From Arctopsyche grandis (lineage: Eukaryota > Arthropoda > Insecta > Trichoptera > Hydropsychidae): a stretch of 64,000 nt of DNA. Each line of letters begins with the position of its first letter. The stretch's first letter is position 1. The stretch is taken from contig NC_135362.1 in NCBI RefSeq assembly GCF_051622035.1, forward strand, positions 22,529,001-22,593,000, written 5' to 3'. Of the stretch, positions 21,948 to 34,100 are shown piece by piece. The notes beneath the pieces were generated by a model. It had not been told where the DNA came from. It saw nothing but the letters and a program-made list of their open reading frames with translations, and made no database searches. The translations under genes were made by a program, and so were the position numbers.

Positions 21948-24900
21948 GAAGGCAAATTTAAGAAGACCTCAAGTAAGTCAATGGGATTGGGAGAGATAGA
22001 AGATTTAAGCGAAATCCTCAAAGCGAAACCCCTTCTAAAACCACCAGATCAAGAATGTCTTTCAGAAGCGGTGAAAAATTATATTTAATATTTTCTATTT
22101 TAAAATGCAATCAATTTTCAAGGATTTAATAATTCACCAGGAACTACGAGAAGAAATCACACGAGTGTTGAGTACTACTGATCCATCGTTAAGTGTCAAT
22201 GAAGTCATATATAGTTTTTCTCAAGGAGAATTTGTGCCGAAGCCTTGTGAAGGTACAGGAAGATCTTATGTTCTGTACGTACTTCAAGGTACTGCCATTC
22301 GAAAGGATGGCAAAGAGGCGAAGGCTCAAATTGATGCTGGATATGGTAAAATTAATAACATTGGGACATAAAAACTTGTGATTTTTTTAAATATGGATTT
22401 AAAACTGTACATTTTATATAGGAGGAGTAAATTTAGATGATTCAGGTCCGAAAAAAACTAAAGCTAAAAAGAGCGAAGAAGAAGAGGAAGAAGAGGAGGA
22501 AGAAGCACCAGCAGAAGAAGAGCCAGCAGAAGGTGGTTGCTAAAATATCGAGTTGTGTATAAATGCAGATATATAAATTTTATCTAATTTTATTAATTTT
22601 GTCAGCAGACGATGCTGAAGATGGAGAAGAACAAAATCGTGACGAGGCCGCTTCAGATAATGATGGTGAGACTAATGTTGATAATGAACCAACTGCGCTA
22701 GAAACAGAAGAAACTACTGCAGATCAAGAAGTAGAAGAGATTGAGGAAACGGAAGATTCAATTGTCATTCAACCGAAAATTACTAAACTTGCCAATCAAT
22801 TTAACTTCTGCGAAAGGGCAGCTCTCACTGTCAATTATCCTAGTCGAGTAAGTTTATATTATACTTCACATTATGATGAATTGGACCTCAGTGCTTATTT
22901 CATAACTATTTTTTATAGAATGTTGACACTCAAACAGTCCCACCACCGAGAGCAACATTCTCAGCAACAGCCTTACAATCTATCATATATGATTATTATC
23001 TGGAAGATCAAGAGAAAGAAAAAGAAAGAGAAGCAGATAAAACTAAAAAGGTAACATTAAATATGGTAAAAATATTTTTTTTTGATATTTAATTCATTTA
23101 TAATACTTATGAATACAGGCCAAAAAGAAAATACCAAGCCTAAAAGACAAAACTGACAAAGAAATCAAAGAAGAACAAATGCAAAATAGATGTCGAGAAG
23201 CATGGAATATCTTAGAAAGATTAGTGAATCAAAATATTTATGATGATATTGGTAAAAAAACATTTCAAATCATGCAAACATATGCAGATTATGTAAACTT
23301 TTTTGGTAATATCTAGTAACATACTTTTCAGCTCACGATTATAGATATTGGGAAGATCCATCTGATGAATTCCGGGATGGTGATGGGTCTCTTCTACCTC
23401 TCTGGAAGTTTTCTTATGAACGCATGAAAAACTGTTCCATCACAGCCGCTATGTGGAATCCTTTCTATCATGATCTCTTCGCAGTAGCCTACGGAACATG
23501 TTAGATACATTACATACATACACTGGCTTCCATTATATACTTAAAACATATTTGTAGTTTATTTTTTCATTTTTATAATGTTGCAGTCGATTTCATGAAC
23601 AATCAAAAAGATGGATGTCTTTGTTTGTTTACCATCAAAAACCCTTCATTCCCAGAATATGCTGTAATGACTGAATCTCCTGTGATCAGTTTAGATATAC
23701 ATAAAAAGTATCCTTATTTAATTGTCGTTGGTGTGTTTCTATTGTTTCTGAATAAGTGAATAAATCAATTTTTATTTTTAAAAATGTATCTATTTAAATT
23801 TTAGGATTGTATGATGGAAATGTTTGTGTTTACAATACTCAACTAACACTTGAAAAAACTTATCAATATAAGAGCGATTCAGTTGCCTCTAAGCATGGAA
23901 GTTTGGTATGGGAGGTAAAACATTTTTAAGCTAAATTGAGATGTAATACCATTATCAGACCTACCTATAATATCATTATTAAACAAATGAGCCATTAAAT
24001 AATACAAAACTATAGAAAATGTTGAAATAAATCTAAAATGACTAAAATTAATGCTTTCTTAAGAACGTTTACTCTTCTATTCATTTTCTTATTTATGTGA
24101 TTCATAATCTTCATCATCTTCACCTGAATGGATTGACCCTACTGAAACTACCATATAATATTCAGGTACGATGGGGTCCGGATTTGACTGATGGTGAATG
24201 CAGTTTCTTTTCTGTGTCCGGCGATGGAAGAGTTTCCTCTTGGGCAGTTTTACCAAGTGAATTATTGGGATCAACTGCTATTTCGTTAATTCTTCCTCAA
24301 AGCATGACTCCAAATCCTACTGGTTCTATGATTCCGTTGAAAGGTTAAATACAATCACATTCAGCTTTTCATTGAAATAAATATACAAATCAACTGTCAC
24401 CATTAAAATAATCTTTTTTATTGTTTCTACATTTTCAGGCTGTGGAACATGTATTACATTCCATCCAGATAAGGAGGAAATATTTTTAGTCGGTACTGAA
24501 GAAGGCTTGGTTCACAAATGTAGCAAAGCATACTCTCGAAATTATTTAAGCACTTTAGAAGCGCATCACATGCCTGTTTATAGGATTGACTATAATAAAT
24601 ATGACAATAATGTTTTTGCAACCTGTAGTGCTGATTGGAAAGTAAAAATTTGGGAAGATGCTAGACTGTTAGTTGTAGTAAATTTATGTTTTTCATGGAA
24701 TTTGTGTGTGCTTGATATTATTGAACGATTTTAATGTTGTTTCAGTGAACCATTGTTTGTGTTCGATTTAGGATCTAGTGTTGGTGATGTAAAATGGGCA
24801 CCATATTCAAGCACTGTATTTGCAGCTGCTACATCAGAGGGAAAAGTAATATAAAAAAACTGAAATTGATTTATTAAATGATATTCTTATATTACATCTT

Positions 24901-25299
24901 TGAAACTTGTTTTAGGTTTTCGTTTTTGATCTTAATGTTAATAAATACAAGCCTATTTGTATACAAAATATAGTATCTAAAAAGAACAAAAAGCTTACCA
25001 GAATTGATTTCAACTATAACTTACCAATTATTATATGTGGTGATTCAAAGTATGTTTTTATAAGTGCAATAACTTTTATAAAATGTTTTCTCCTATTTTA
25101 CTATTGACTTTATTTTAGGGGTACAGTCCATTTATTAAAATTGTCTCCAAACTTACGTGTACTATCTAAGCCTCCCAAAAAACAACAAAATCTAGATCAA
25201 AAGACATTGGAAGAAATGAAACTTGCTAAATTATTAAGTCTTGTGAGAGATCCACCTACTGTTCCAGAAGTTATTGATGAAAAAGTTGAAGAAGATTAA
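21948..25299 (+). CDS. DNAI1: axonemal dynein intermediate chain 1 (DNAI1/IC78 type), exons 2-15
   Basis: WD-repeat intermediate chain that anchors outer dynein arms to the doublet microtubules of cilia and sperm flagella. Exons: 21948-22070, 22123-22345, 22422-22532, 22609-22847, 22919-23050, 23119-23251, 23332-23499, 23587-23730, 23805-23914, 24166-24343, 24439-24667, 24746-24845, 24916-25049, 25119-25299. All have GT/AG introns and all phases close. With a 9-codon first exon the protein is 743 aa. Family landmarks seen: [11 protein letters not shown] near residue 45; an acidic run of ten Glu near 140; [10 protein letters not shown] near 225; [12 protein letters not shown] near 248; [14 protein letters not shown] near 350; [17 protein letters not shown] near 375; then WD repeats including [32 protein letters not shown], and [20 protein letters not shown]. 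The stop is TAA at 25297. The WD part contains no frameshift or in-frame stop. The regulation expected for the family is RFX control, matching the X-box at 12778. Confidence 0.95.
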
Positions 25300-25472
25300 T
25301 CATATTCATACATTTGTACCGATAATAATATAATATTAATGCACAACTTGGATTTATGCATTATTATATATATACAATTTTTTTAATATTTATAAGTGGT
25401 TTCAACTAAATACATTTACATACATACATAAATTCCTTAATATCATCGGTGTTATTTACCTAACAAATTCAC

Positions 25473-25478
25473 AATAAA
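25473..25478 (+). terminator. polyadenylation signal for DNAI1
   Basis: AATAAA lies 174 bases after the stop codon and is followed by a T-rich stretch. It is the first canonical signal downstream. Confidence 0.55.
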
Positions 25479-25712
25479 AGTTTATTTTATAATATATTCA
25501 TATTATGTTATTGGTTTTTATTAAAGAATACCACAAATATGTATCTTCTTTTTATTAAATTAAAAATTCCAAGTGGCCAAAATTAACTGTGACCAACAAC
25601 TGCTGTGTTTAGTTGTTTCCCCTAAATGTGATCCGTGTGATTCAAAATATTTGGAACCTGTTATAAAAGGCAATGGCTATAATGTCGTAGATTCAGAAAG
25701 TGTATTAACAAA

Positions 25713-25784
25713 TGACATTTGCCTGACAGTTGACATTTGCCTGACAGTTGACGTCTGTTTGACAGTTGACATCTGTTTGACAGT
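25713..25784 (+). repeat. 18-bp minisatellite, four units
   Basis: Four consecutive units of TGACATTTGCCTGACAGT (units 1 and 2 identical, 3 and 4 with TGACxTCTGTTTGACAGT). A partial inverted TGTCA follows. Being 18 bp, the array is open in frame but is not thought to be coding. Confidence 0.85.
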
Positions 25785-25914
25785 TAAATGTCAATGTACT
25801 GTATCAATACTGCTTGTAAATTAATATAATGAAATACCAAGAAGAAAATTTCATGCCCCCTCAGAATAATAATTAATAACTTTAATATTACTAAATAATT
25901 GTACCTATTTAGAT

Positions 25915-27120
25915 AGCTATAACAGAAAGGTTGAAGAATATCCTCGATGGAAACCAACCTATAGAGCAGGCAGGGTTTAGGGAAAATTTCAGAACAATGG
26001 ACCATCTCCTAATAGTCAGCGAACTAATCGAGCTAGCCAACGAATATTAACGGCCACTGTGTCTAGGTTTCGTCAACTACGAAAAAGCCTTCGACACAGT
26101 TAGTCATAATGCAGTAGTAACGCTCTGAAACCCCGGGAGTGCCGGAACCCTATGTGAGGCTGTTAGCTGCAATTTATAAGAACGCCGCAGCTTCAGTTCA
26201 ACTTTTTTCAGGTACTGATAAATTTAGCATAGGAAAAGGAGTAAGACAAGGAGATACCATCTCGCCCAAGTTATTCAATGCGGAACTTGAGGGAGTTTTC
26301 AGGAACTTGGAATGGGACACAGCAGGAGTAAAAGTCAACGGTCGCTTCTTGAATCATCTTCGGTTCGCAGACGATATACTTTAAATAACTCGCGACCCAG
26401 CTAACCTACTTAACAGACTAACACAGCTGGACAGAGAAAGTAGGATTAAAAATTAACGTAGATAAGACCAAACTAATGTTCAATACTTATTGCATGCCTG
26501 ATAGCATCACATTAGATGAAAAACCAGTAGAAGTAGTAAAAAAAAAATATATTTAGGTCAAATTATTGATAGTAAAGATGAAGAGATAAAGAGACGTATG
26601 AAATTAGTATGGAGTGCATTTGGACGAATGAATGTTGTTTTCAAATCAAAAATACCCCTCTGTCTGAAGAGAAAGATCTTCGATCAATGCGTTTTTCCAG
26701 TGATGGCGTATGGATGTGAAACTTGGACACTGAACGCCAAGATGCTACACAAAGTTCAATGCACTCAAAGAAGTATGGAACGCTGTATAATCGGCATAAC
26801 GAGGAAAGACAGGAAGCGGAACACATGGGTGAGAAGTATGACAAGGGTAGTGTACATAGTATATAGAGTAGAGATTGAAATGGCAATGGGCGGGTCACAT
26901 GGCTAGAAGAATAGACGAAAGGTAGACAAAAGAAGTGCTTGAATGGTACCCGAGATAATGCAAAAGGTTAAAAGGAAGACCGTAGGGAAGATGGGTAGAC
27001 GAAATTAGGGAAATTTGTGGAGTGAGATGGATGAGTGTGGCGAAAAACAGAGATGAATGGAAGCGTGTTGGAGAGGCCTTCATCCAGCAGTGGATGGTGA
27101 ATGACTGAATGTAAATGATG
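25915..27120 (+). pseudogene. dead RTE-type non-LTR retrotransposon (reverse transcriptase)
   Basis: 5'-truncated and frameshifted RT ORF. Readable pieces in order: GNQPIEQAGFRENF; FVNYEKAFDTVSHN (RT motif A, D present); KGVRQGDTISPKLFNAEL (motif B region); NHLRFADDIL (FADD catalytic box), which is followed by a stop; then IFDQCVFPVMAYGCETWTLN and SMERCIIGITRKDRKRNTW from the C-terminal region typical of RTE-clade elements. At least three frame breaks occur. The 3' end runs into GATGATGAT, the short tail typical of RTE copies. Two more fragments are at 40628 and 49921. Confidence 0.85.
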
Positions 27121-27675
27121 ATGATTTAGATAGCAAAACTTATGAATAAACTGGATCTGGTGTGATTTTTAAAAGACGAAAAAACACGTCTCTAAAAATG
27201 ATATAATTTTCACGAGCACTAGCGTAGTAATTAAAATGCAGAGAATAATTTAAATATTTTTATTTAAAAATTATATAATATCATAATGTAGCAAGTTTAA
27301 AACAATCGAGTAACTGATTTATTTGTTAATTGTTTTTTAAACGATCATTATAAGGTGATTATGATCAATAGTATACATATTTAAGTACATGATAGTGTTT
27401 TAAATTCATTTATAAATAGTAATAGATATTTTAAGTGTATAATATACATAACTATTGAAAAAACAGCGTTTACCCTGAATCTAATTTAAAAGTAATGGTC
27501 AATTTTTTATCAGCTAATTTCATTGGTCGTTTAATTAGTGAAATACTATAACTCATAATTACATGTAATACGATTACACATGAAAACGAACATTTTAAAA
27601 GTATGCATATAGTTTAATGTGAAAACTTAATATATATATGTTCTTAACTAATTAAATTAAAATAAAATAATACTT
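27121..27675. other. AT-rich 3'-flanking DNA between genes
   Basis: This lies downstream of the EF-hand gene (minus strand) and probably includes its 3' UTR. No canonical polyadenylation signal clearly stands out. Confidence 0.4.
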
Positions 27676-28048
27676 TTAGACAATAACGGAATGACGAGTA
27701 GTTTTATTGTTTGGTGCGTATTTTTCGAGTCTTCCTGGGTCGCTGTTGAGGGCACTATAGTCGACTGGATAAGGTTCAATGGAAAGAGGTCCTCTCGGCG
27801 GCACCAAAATCCACTGTCCTGGACCGTTCGGGTTCTTTCCACACAACCAATTGCTGTAGCATCTTTTGTACGTTTCAAAATCGAGCGTTAAATATTCATT
27901 CTGTAAATTTGAATTATATGTAAATAAAATAGATATTACTTTAGCATACATATGCATAATATATACAGTGCTATCACGTAAGTTACCAGATAACTTATAT
28001 TCAAAAGTTAAAATTTTGAATATATGTATGTAAGATATAAGATATGTA

Positions 28049-28112
<64 letters not shown>

Positions 28113-31100
28113 TACATATCTTATATCTATATATTGTTGTATTCACCTTATCTACATGCATATGTATATGTATATTATTACGAAGTAATAATACCCAGCC
28201 GCATTGTTAAAAAAATGGTTTTTGTCAAGTGTTTGAAGATATTTTTTTTTTGGAAACATGTTACAGAAATTGGATAACACCACTGCATATGTAGATACTG
28301 GTCTCCATCACGGGCCCGAATGTGAAACGCCCGAAAACGCAAAGATCGAAAATCGAAAGATCAAAAAAAAGGGTGCATGGTAAACGGTACATACTCATTT
28401 AATTTGCGCGGGCAGGATACAACAGGAACAAGAGGAACAGACTTTTCTTCCCGTATTAATGTGCGCGCGCAGAATACGGGAGGAAAAGCCTGTTCCTCTT
28501 GTTCCTGTTGTATCCTGCCCGCGCAAATTAAATGAGTATGTACCGTTTACCATGCACCCTTTTTTATCTTTCGACTTAAGATCTTTCGATTTTCGATCTT
28601 TGCCTTCCGATATTTGCGTTTTCGGGCGTTTCACATTCGGGTCCGTGAGGTAGACCCGTAGATACATATAATATATGTATGTATATAAATAGTGATATAA
28701 GTTATACTCCTAACAATGTATGTATGTACTTACACTAGTGAGAAGATTGAAAGCTGTGTTTATAATCTCTTCGCAACGGATGGCATCTACACCCACTACT
28801 GACATATAAAATGCTTTCAGTTCGTATCTACTTATTTGACCTGAACCTGCAATCAAGCAATATTTTTTTATATTAACAATCAATGAGTAAACATATGCAT
28901 TTCTAAAAGATATCATATATTGTATTATAAATTACATATGTATATCAACAAAATTTGCTTACCACTTTTGTTGATAATTCCAAAAAGTATTTTACAAAAA
29001 TACTGTAAAAAGAGGGGAAGACGATGAAATCTGCTGCACGAAGGTAAATAAAGAGGCCATCTGGCTAACCAAGTGTTAATGTCAGCCACCCCTGGAGGTA
29101 GCCTCGACGCCAATCTCCTCCAGTACGTCTTCTCGCTATACCTAAAACAGATAAGTTTTTAATGAGCGGATAACCTTACGACATTCGCATTGTTTTCATG
29201 TTCAGAGTCACTGAGATAACGGAACGATAACAGAATGATAACGAGGTGATAGATCAACCCCCCACGAATTCAATTCTACACGGATAATTGACTCTGCTAA
29301 TTATGTACATTTTTGATTTTACACTGACGATACATCTTTCGATATTGCATAATGCTGAACTTTGACATTTTCATTTGACTAATTTTTATTCGTTTCATAT
29401 ATAAATAGCCAAGATAATATTTATGTTATATTTTTATCTTCAATACTCACTGGGAAGGTAATGGATCGATAAAACTTTCCACAAACTCATTCTTCACTTC
29501 GAGCAGAATGTGATACTCAGGGGAATTGAAAGACCAATCTGCGAAGTGGGCGAGCTTCTGCAATGACACAAAATAGAAATAGATACATTTAATAAGTCGA
29601 CAGATTGAGTTACCTACGAACATAAAAAATTATCTATATATATTTATATACTGCCATAATGATTAATTTGCTAAGTTTGTAGGTACATACATACATACGT
29701 ACATTCGCATGTAGATAAATATAACTTTTCAAATAGGAATCATCAACTATGTACGTATATGTATGTTACATATACAAATATACGATTTTTACTCTATTTT
29801 AAGCAAGATAACAATCTATTGTAACTCAAAATCCTTCATTTTTCAATGAAAATATGTGCATCTTGACCTATTTTTCGAAATAGTCCCCGTTGACATCCAA
29901 GTATTTTTGAGATCGTGAAACGATATGACGATCCCTTGATGAAGAATTTTGCTTTCATTCACCATGATGATGATCAACATGGTGAAAGATTATTTCTGAG
30001 GCACTCGAGAGCTCTGAACTAACTAACAGCGTTACAAATAAGTTTAAACATGTTCCTGTGGGGGCCCTACAACATGATCGAGTTTGGGTCGCCATCCTAT
30101 GAGTTGATGCTGGTAGCTACCGCTTTACTTCTTTCCCGGCCGTCTCATTAAACATTCGAGCATGTTGGTAGTTACCACTTTACTTCCTTCCCAGCCGTCA
30201 CATACAGACGAGCATTAAACCACACCGTCATTTCATTCCTTTCACCACCATACTCTTAATCAGATTCCATTCCAAAGTGTGAACCCGCGTTGTTAGTACA
30301 TATACATAAACATAAACCCATTGTATTGTATATAGCCGGTAGTGTCTTCTTAGCAATAGTAAAACAATAGGTATGATTTTTGTTTTTCATTTATATTAAT
30401 ACGTATTCTCATACATACTTTGAGACAGTGGCATAGCGTGAATTCCAAGTGCTCCCCCCCTCTAATTAATCACAAAAAAAATATAGAAAAAGGCGCCCCC
30501 AAAGTCACGCCTCCCCCTGCATTGCGGGGTTTGCAGGCGCGGTCGCTACGCCATTGCTTTGAGTATATAGATCTTATTGTTTTTTGTCTGCGCTTGCCAT
30601 GATATATGAACGAGGAACTATTATCACTTAGCTAGTACATACAGTAGAACCTCGATTATCCGAATTGTTAAACAAAACAAACAAACAAACAAAAACAAAC
30701 AAAAATTTTATGCTTTTGCTGCTTTTAATGCATAACATAAAAATTCGAAAATAAGACGGAGAAATGAATCAGTTGTCTTCAAAATTCAATACTCAAAGGA
30801 CGTTTGTTTCTTGAAAATTTGATCGCGATTTAAATATTTATTTTTAATATTACCAATATGGGAAAAAAATCAAAATGAAAACGTATTGTATTATCATTAA
30901 AAGACAAATTAGTTATAATCAATGCTTTAAAAAGCGGTGTCTTAGGACGTTTTTTGTCAAATAAATATGGTGTTGGAACGTCAACAATCTTGGATATCAA
31001 AGAAACAATGTGAAAAAATTATGAAGTTTACTGATTCTCTAATGTCAGAAGATGGAAGCTCAGAGCGTAAAGTTATGAAAAAATCAGAAAATGAAGTAGT

Positions 31101-34100
31101 TGAAGAGTGTATTTTTATGTGGTTCATTTAAAGATGACCGTCTGGACAGCCAATATCTGGTCCATTATTGTATGAAAAGTATTCACGATTTGGCAGCTTC
31201 AAAAAAACGGCCAAATTTAAGCAAAAATCCATAATTCAATTTCTTAATCTAATATATAATTTCGAAAGAGACTTTGTATGTAAGTATGTATATATGTATG
31301 TAAGTTTCTTTGGTTGGGAACTTCGTAAACAAAACAAAGTTTCTATGACGACAATTCAATGGTTGAATATTATATTATTTTCGATTCAAATAAATTTAAT
31401 AAAAAAAAAACAAATTAATATTTACTATTAGATTCGCCATGTTTAAGCTGTTTATATTACAAATACTGAGCGAAGCCGGGTAAAAACACATAGTAAAGAA
31501 TAATTTAATATTGATCTTCATGATATTATATATGTAAATGTAGACTTTTACTAAATTATTCATACTGAATAATTTTTGTGATTGTGATTTTGATTTTTTT
31601 AACTTCATTTACCTTCATCCCCAATTAGTCCAGATAATCGAGGTTCTACTACATGTTCATACGTATACTAAGTATATACATACTTACTGAGTACTTACAT
31701 ATTTGAGTTCAGTTAGTATTATATTTGTGTAGGTATAAAAGTAAGAAGCGGTCTTTGAAAACTAATCGAATACCTACACCTAGGATACCAATTTTTCAAA
31801 GACAAAATCAATTTTAACAGAAAAGCTGAAAGGCAAATAGCCAGTTACGCTCCGATTTCCCATGGTACCTAGACCAGTGTCGTGACGTGGAAATTTCCCC
31901 GTTTGTAACGCTATTTTACTTACGTGTGTGCCAGCAGGATACGAGGAAGCTAGGTGACATCATATCGAGTCCCCTTGAATCCTGCTCGCGCACACGTTAG
32001 TAAGACTGTACGACAAAAACAGAGATATTTTCACGAAACGCCATTGGTACCTACAAACGGGTGACCGTGAAATAGTCGAAGTGAAAAAGCCGAAAATATT
32101 CGTTTATCATGCATACATATGAAAAACGGTTAGTATATATATGTATCAGTGGCGTGCGGTAAAAGTCTCTCTCCCCCCGTCGTACATCCTCACTTAATTT
32201 GCGCGAGCAGGATATAACAGGAACAAGAGGAACAGGCTTTTCCTCCCGTATCCTGCGCGCGCACATTAAATAAGGCTGTGTGACAAAAAGAGAGATAATT
32301 TCACCGCATGCCACTGATATATATTATATATACATAGTACCGTTTACCATGCACCCTTTTTCGACTTAAGATCTTTCGATTTTCGATCTTTGCCTTCCGA
32401 TATTTGCTTTTTCGACGATTTCACTTTCGGTCCCGTGAGGTAGACCCCCTACAAACATACATGCATTATTAAATTTTCTCGATCTTAAAAAGTTATATAT
32501 TATTCTAGATCTGACAGTTACCTACATATGTATTTCTTAGTGATTGGTCATGATAAAATGCAAACTTAAAAAAACTTATTTAACCATGACATAAAATCTA
32601 CTATAATGCATATGTATATTTGAAAGAAGAGGTCATTTCGAAAAGCTTTGATTCACGTATACCTAATAATAGTGAGTAATAGGATACATATTTTGAAACG
32701 AGCGCGAGATAAATCGTCATCACCCCAAGGGCAACCGCTTGTTTTGATACGGTGAACAGTTAGAGTTGTTTGTTTTGGCACATCAACACGCAATTATCGC
32801 GATCGTTGACCGTGGACCACACCCACCAACGGACCAATCGCAATCACTCACTTCGCAAAAGTGTTGAAAGTCCTGCTCGCTGATCAGATCGTCTCTGTCC
32901 ATGTCCAACAGCTCGGTGAAAAATAGGGTCATCTTTTCGGTCTGCAGAGGACTAAGAGCCGCCTGCTCCTCTTCATCCAGGCTGTTCAGGTTGTCACCTC
33001 CGTCCGATCCATCCAAACTGTATCTGTTGACCCATGTGGCTGTGAAGAGGTGAATCACAAGTCAGATTAAGATGTCAAAGACATTAGCGGATAGGGTTTG
33101 GATAGTTAGGGGCTAGTCAGGTGTTGACGAACCGTTCTGTTTGGGTTCAGCGGGCACGACCATGATTTGTTTCGTCTTCGTCTTCGTTCACCAACACGCT
33201 CTCAACTCGACTGATCTCTTCGCCTCTACAAAGTTTGTATTTATACACGTATTTAGCGTCGATATGAGGAGCTGTGTGTGTATAAAAAAATATGTGTGTT
33301 TTTATCTCGCTCACTGATGTGGGTAATCAGGACCAACACGAACTTGGCCGGCCCCTCTTAAAATACACAACGCGATAATTGCAAACACAATATCGTACGG
33401 TACACAAAATTGCGTCGTAACTTATTAACGTTATTGAAAATAAATTCATTGATAATGAACTATATTTCGATGCCACACCTTTTATCCATTTACGTAGTGT
33501 CGTATGTCTTTATATACATTTACAAAAATATGCTTTTTTCATTTGCATCAGATTCGATAGAACGGATACGAAATTTGCGAAGACTGGACTGGTTTATCCG
33601 CTTTTTTGTAAACATATTCTTAGTTTATTTACAATGTTTTCTTATAAGTATAAAAAAAATAGTAAGAACGTGGCTTTAAGTTATTTTAACGTCGCAATTC
33701 AAATTGAAGTCGCAATTCACATTCAAAACAAAATAATTACATGAATGCAGTGCCGTAGCAACGCATTGGCAACGGGGCGGTTGGCAAGGGCGCTGAATCC
33801 GAGGGGTGCCTTACGCCCTCCTCGCCTATTTTTTTTATTTTTATTAAATTATCAATAACTATTTAAGATTGACCAGCGGTCAAATTTAAGCATATTAACA
33901 ATAGAATATGAATTAGGTAATAAAACAGACTTTGATAATACCAAAACACGAAAAATTCGACTTTTAATCTATTTACAATAGTTTAAGTTATGTTAATAAG
34001 CATATAATGAATGGTTTTATAGTAATAAAACTGAATTGAAATCAAACAGACTATTCGTTTGAAATTTTCAAGTCACAATAATTCTAATATTTTAGTTTTG

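Noticed and set aside
25573-25824. 83-codon ORF with repeated DICLTV units
   Set aside because: The repetition comes from an 18-bp minisatellite; there is no start context or conserved domain.
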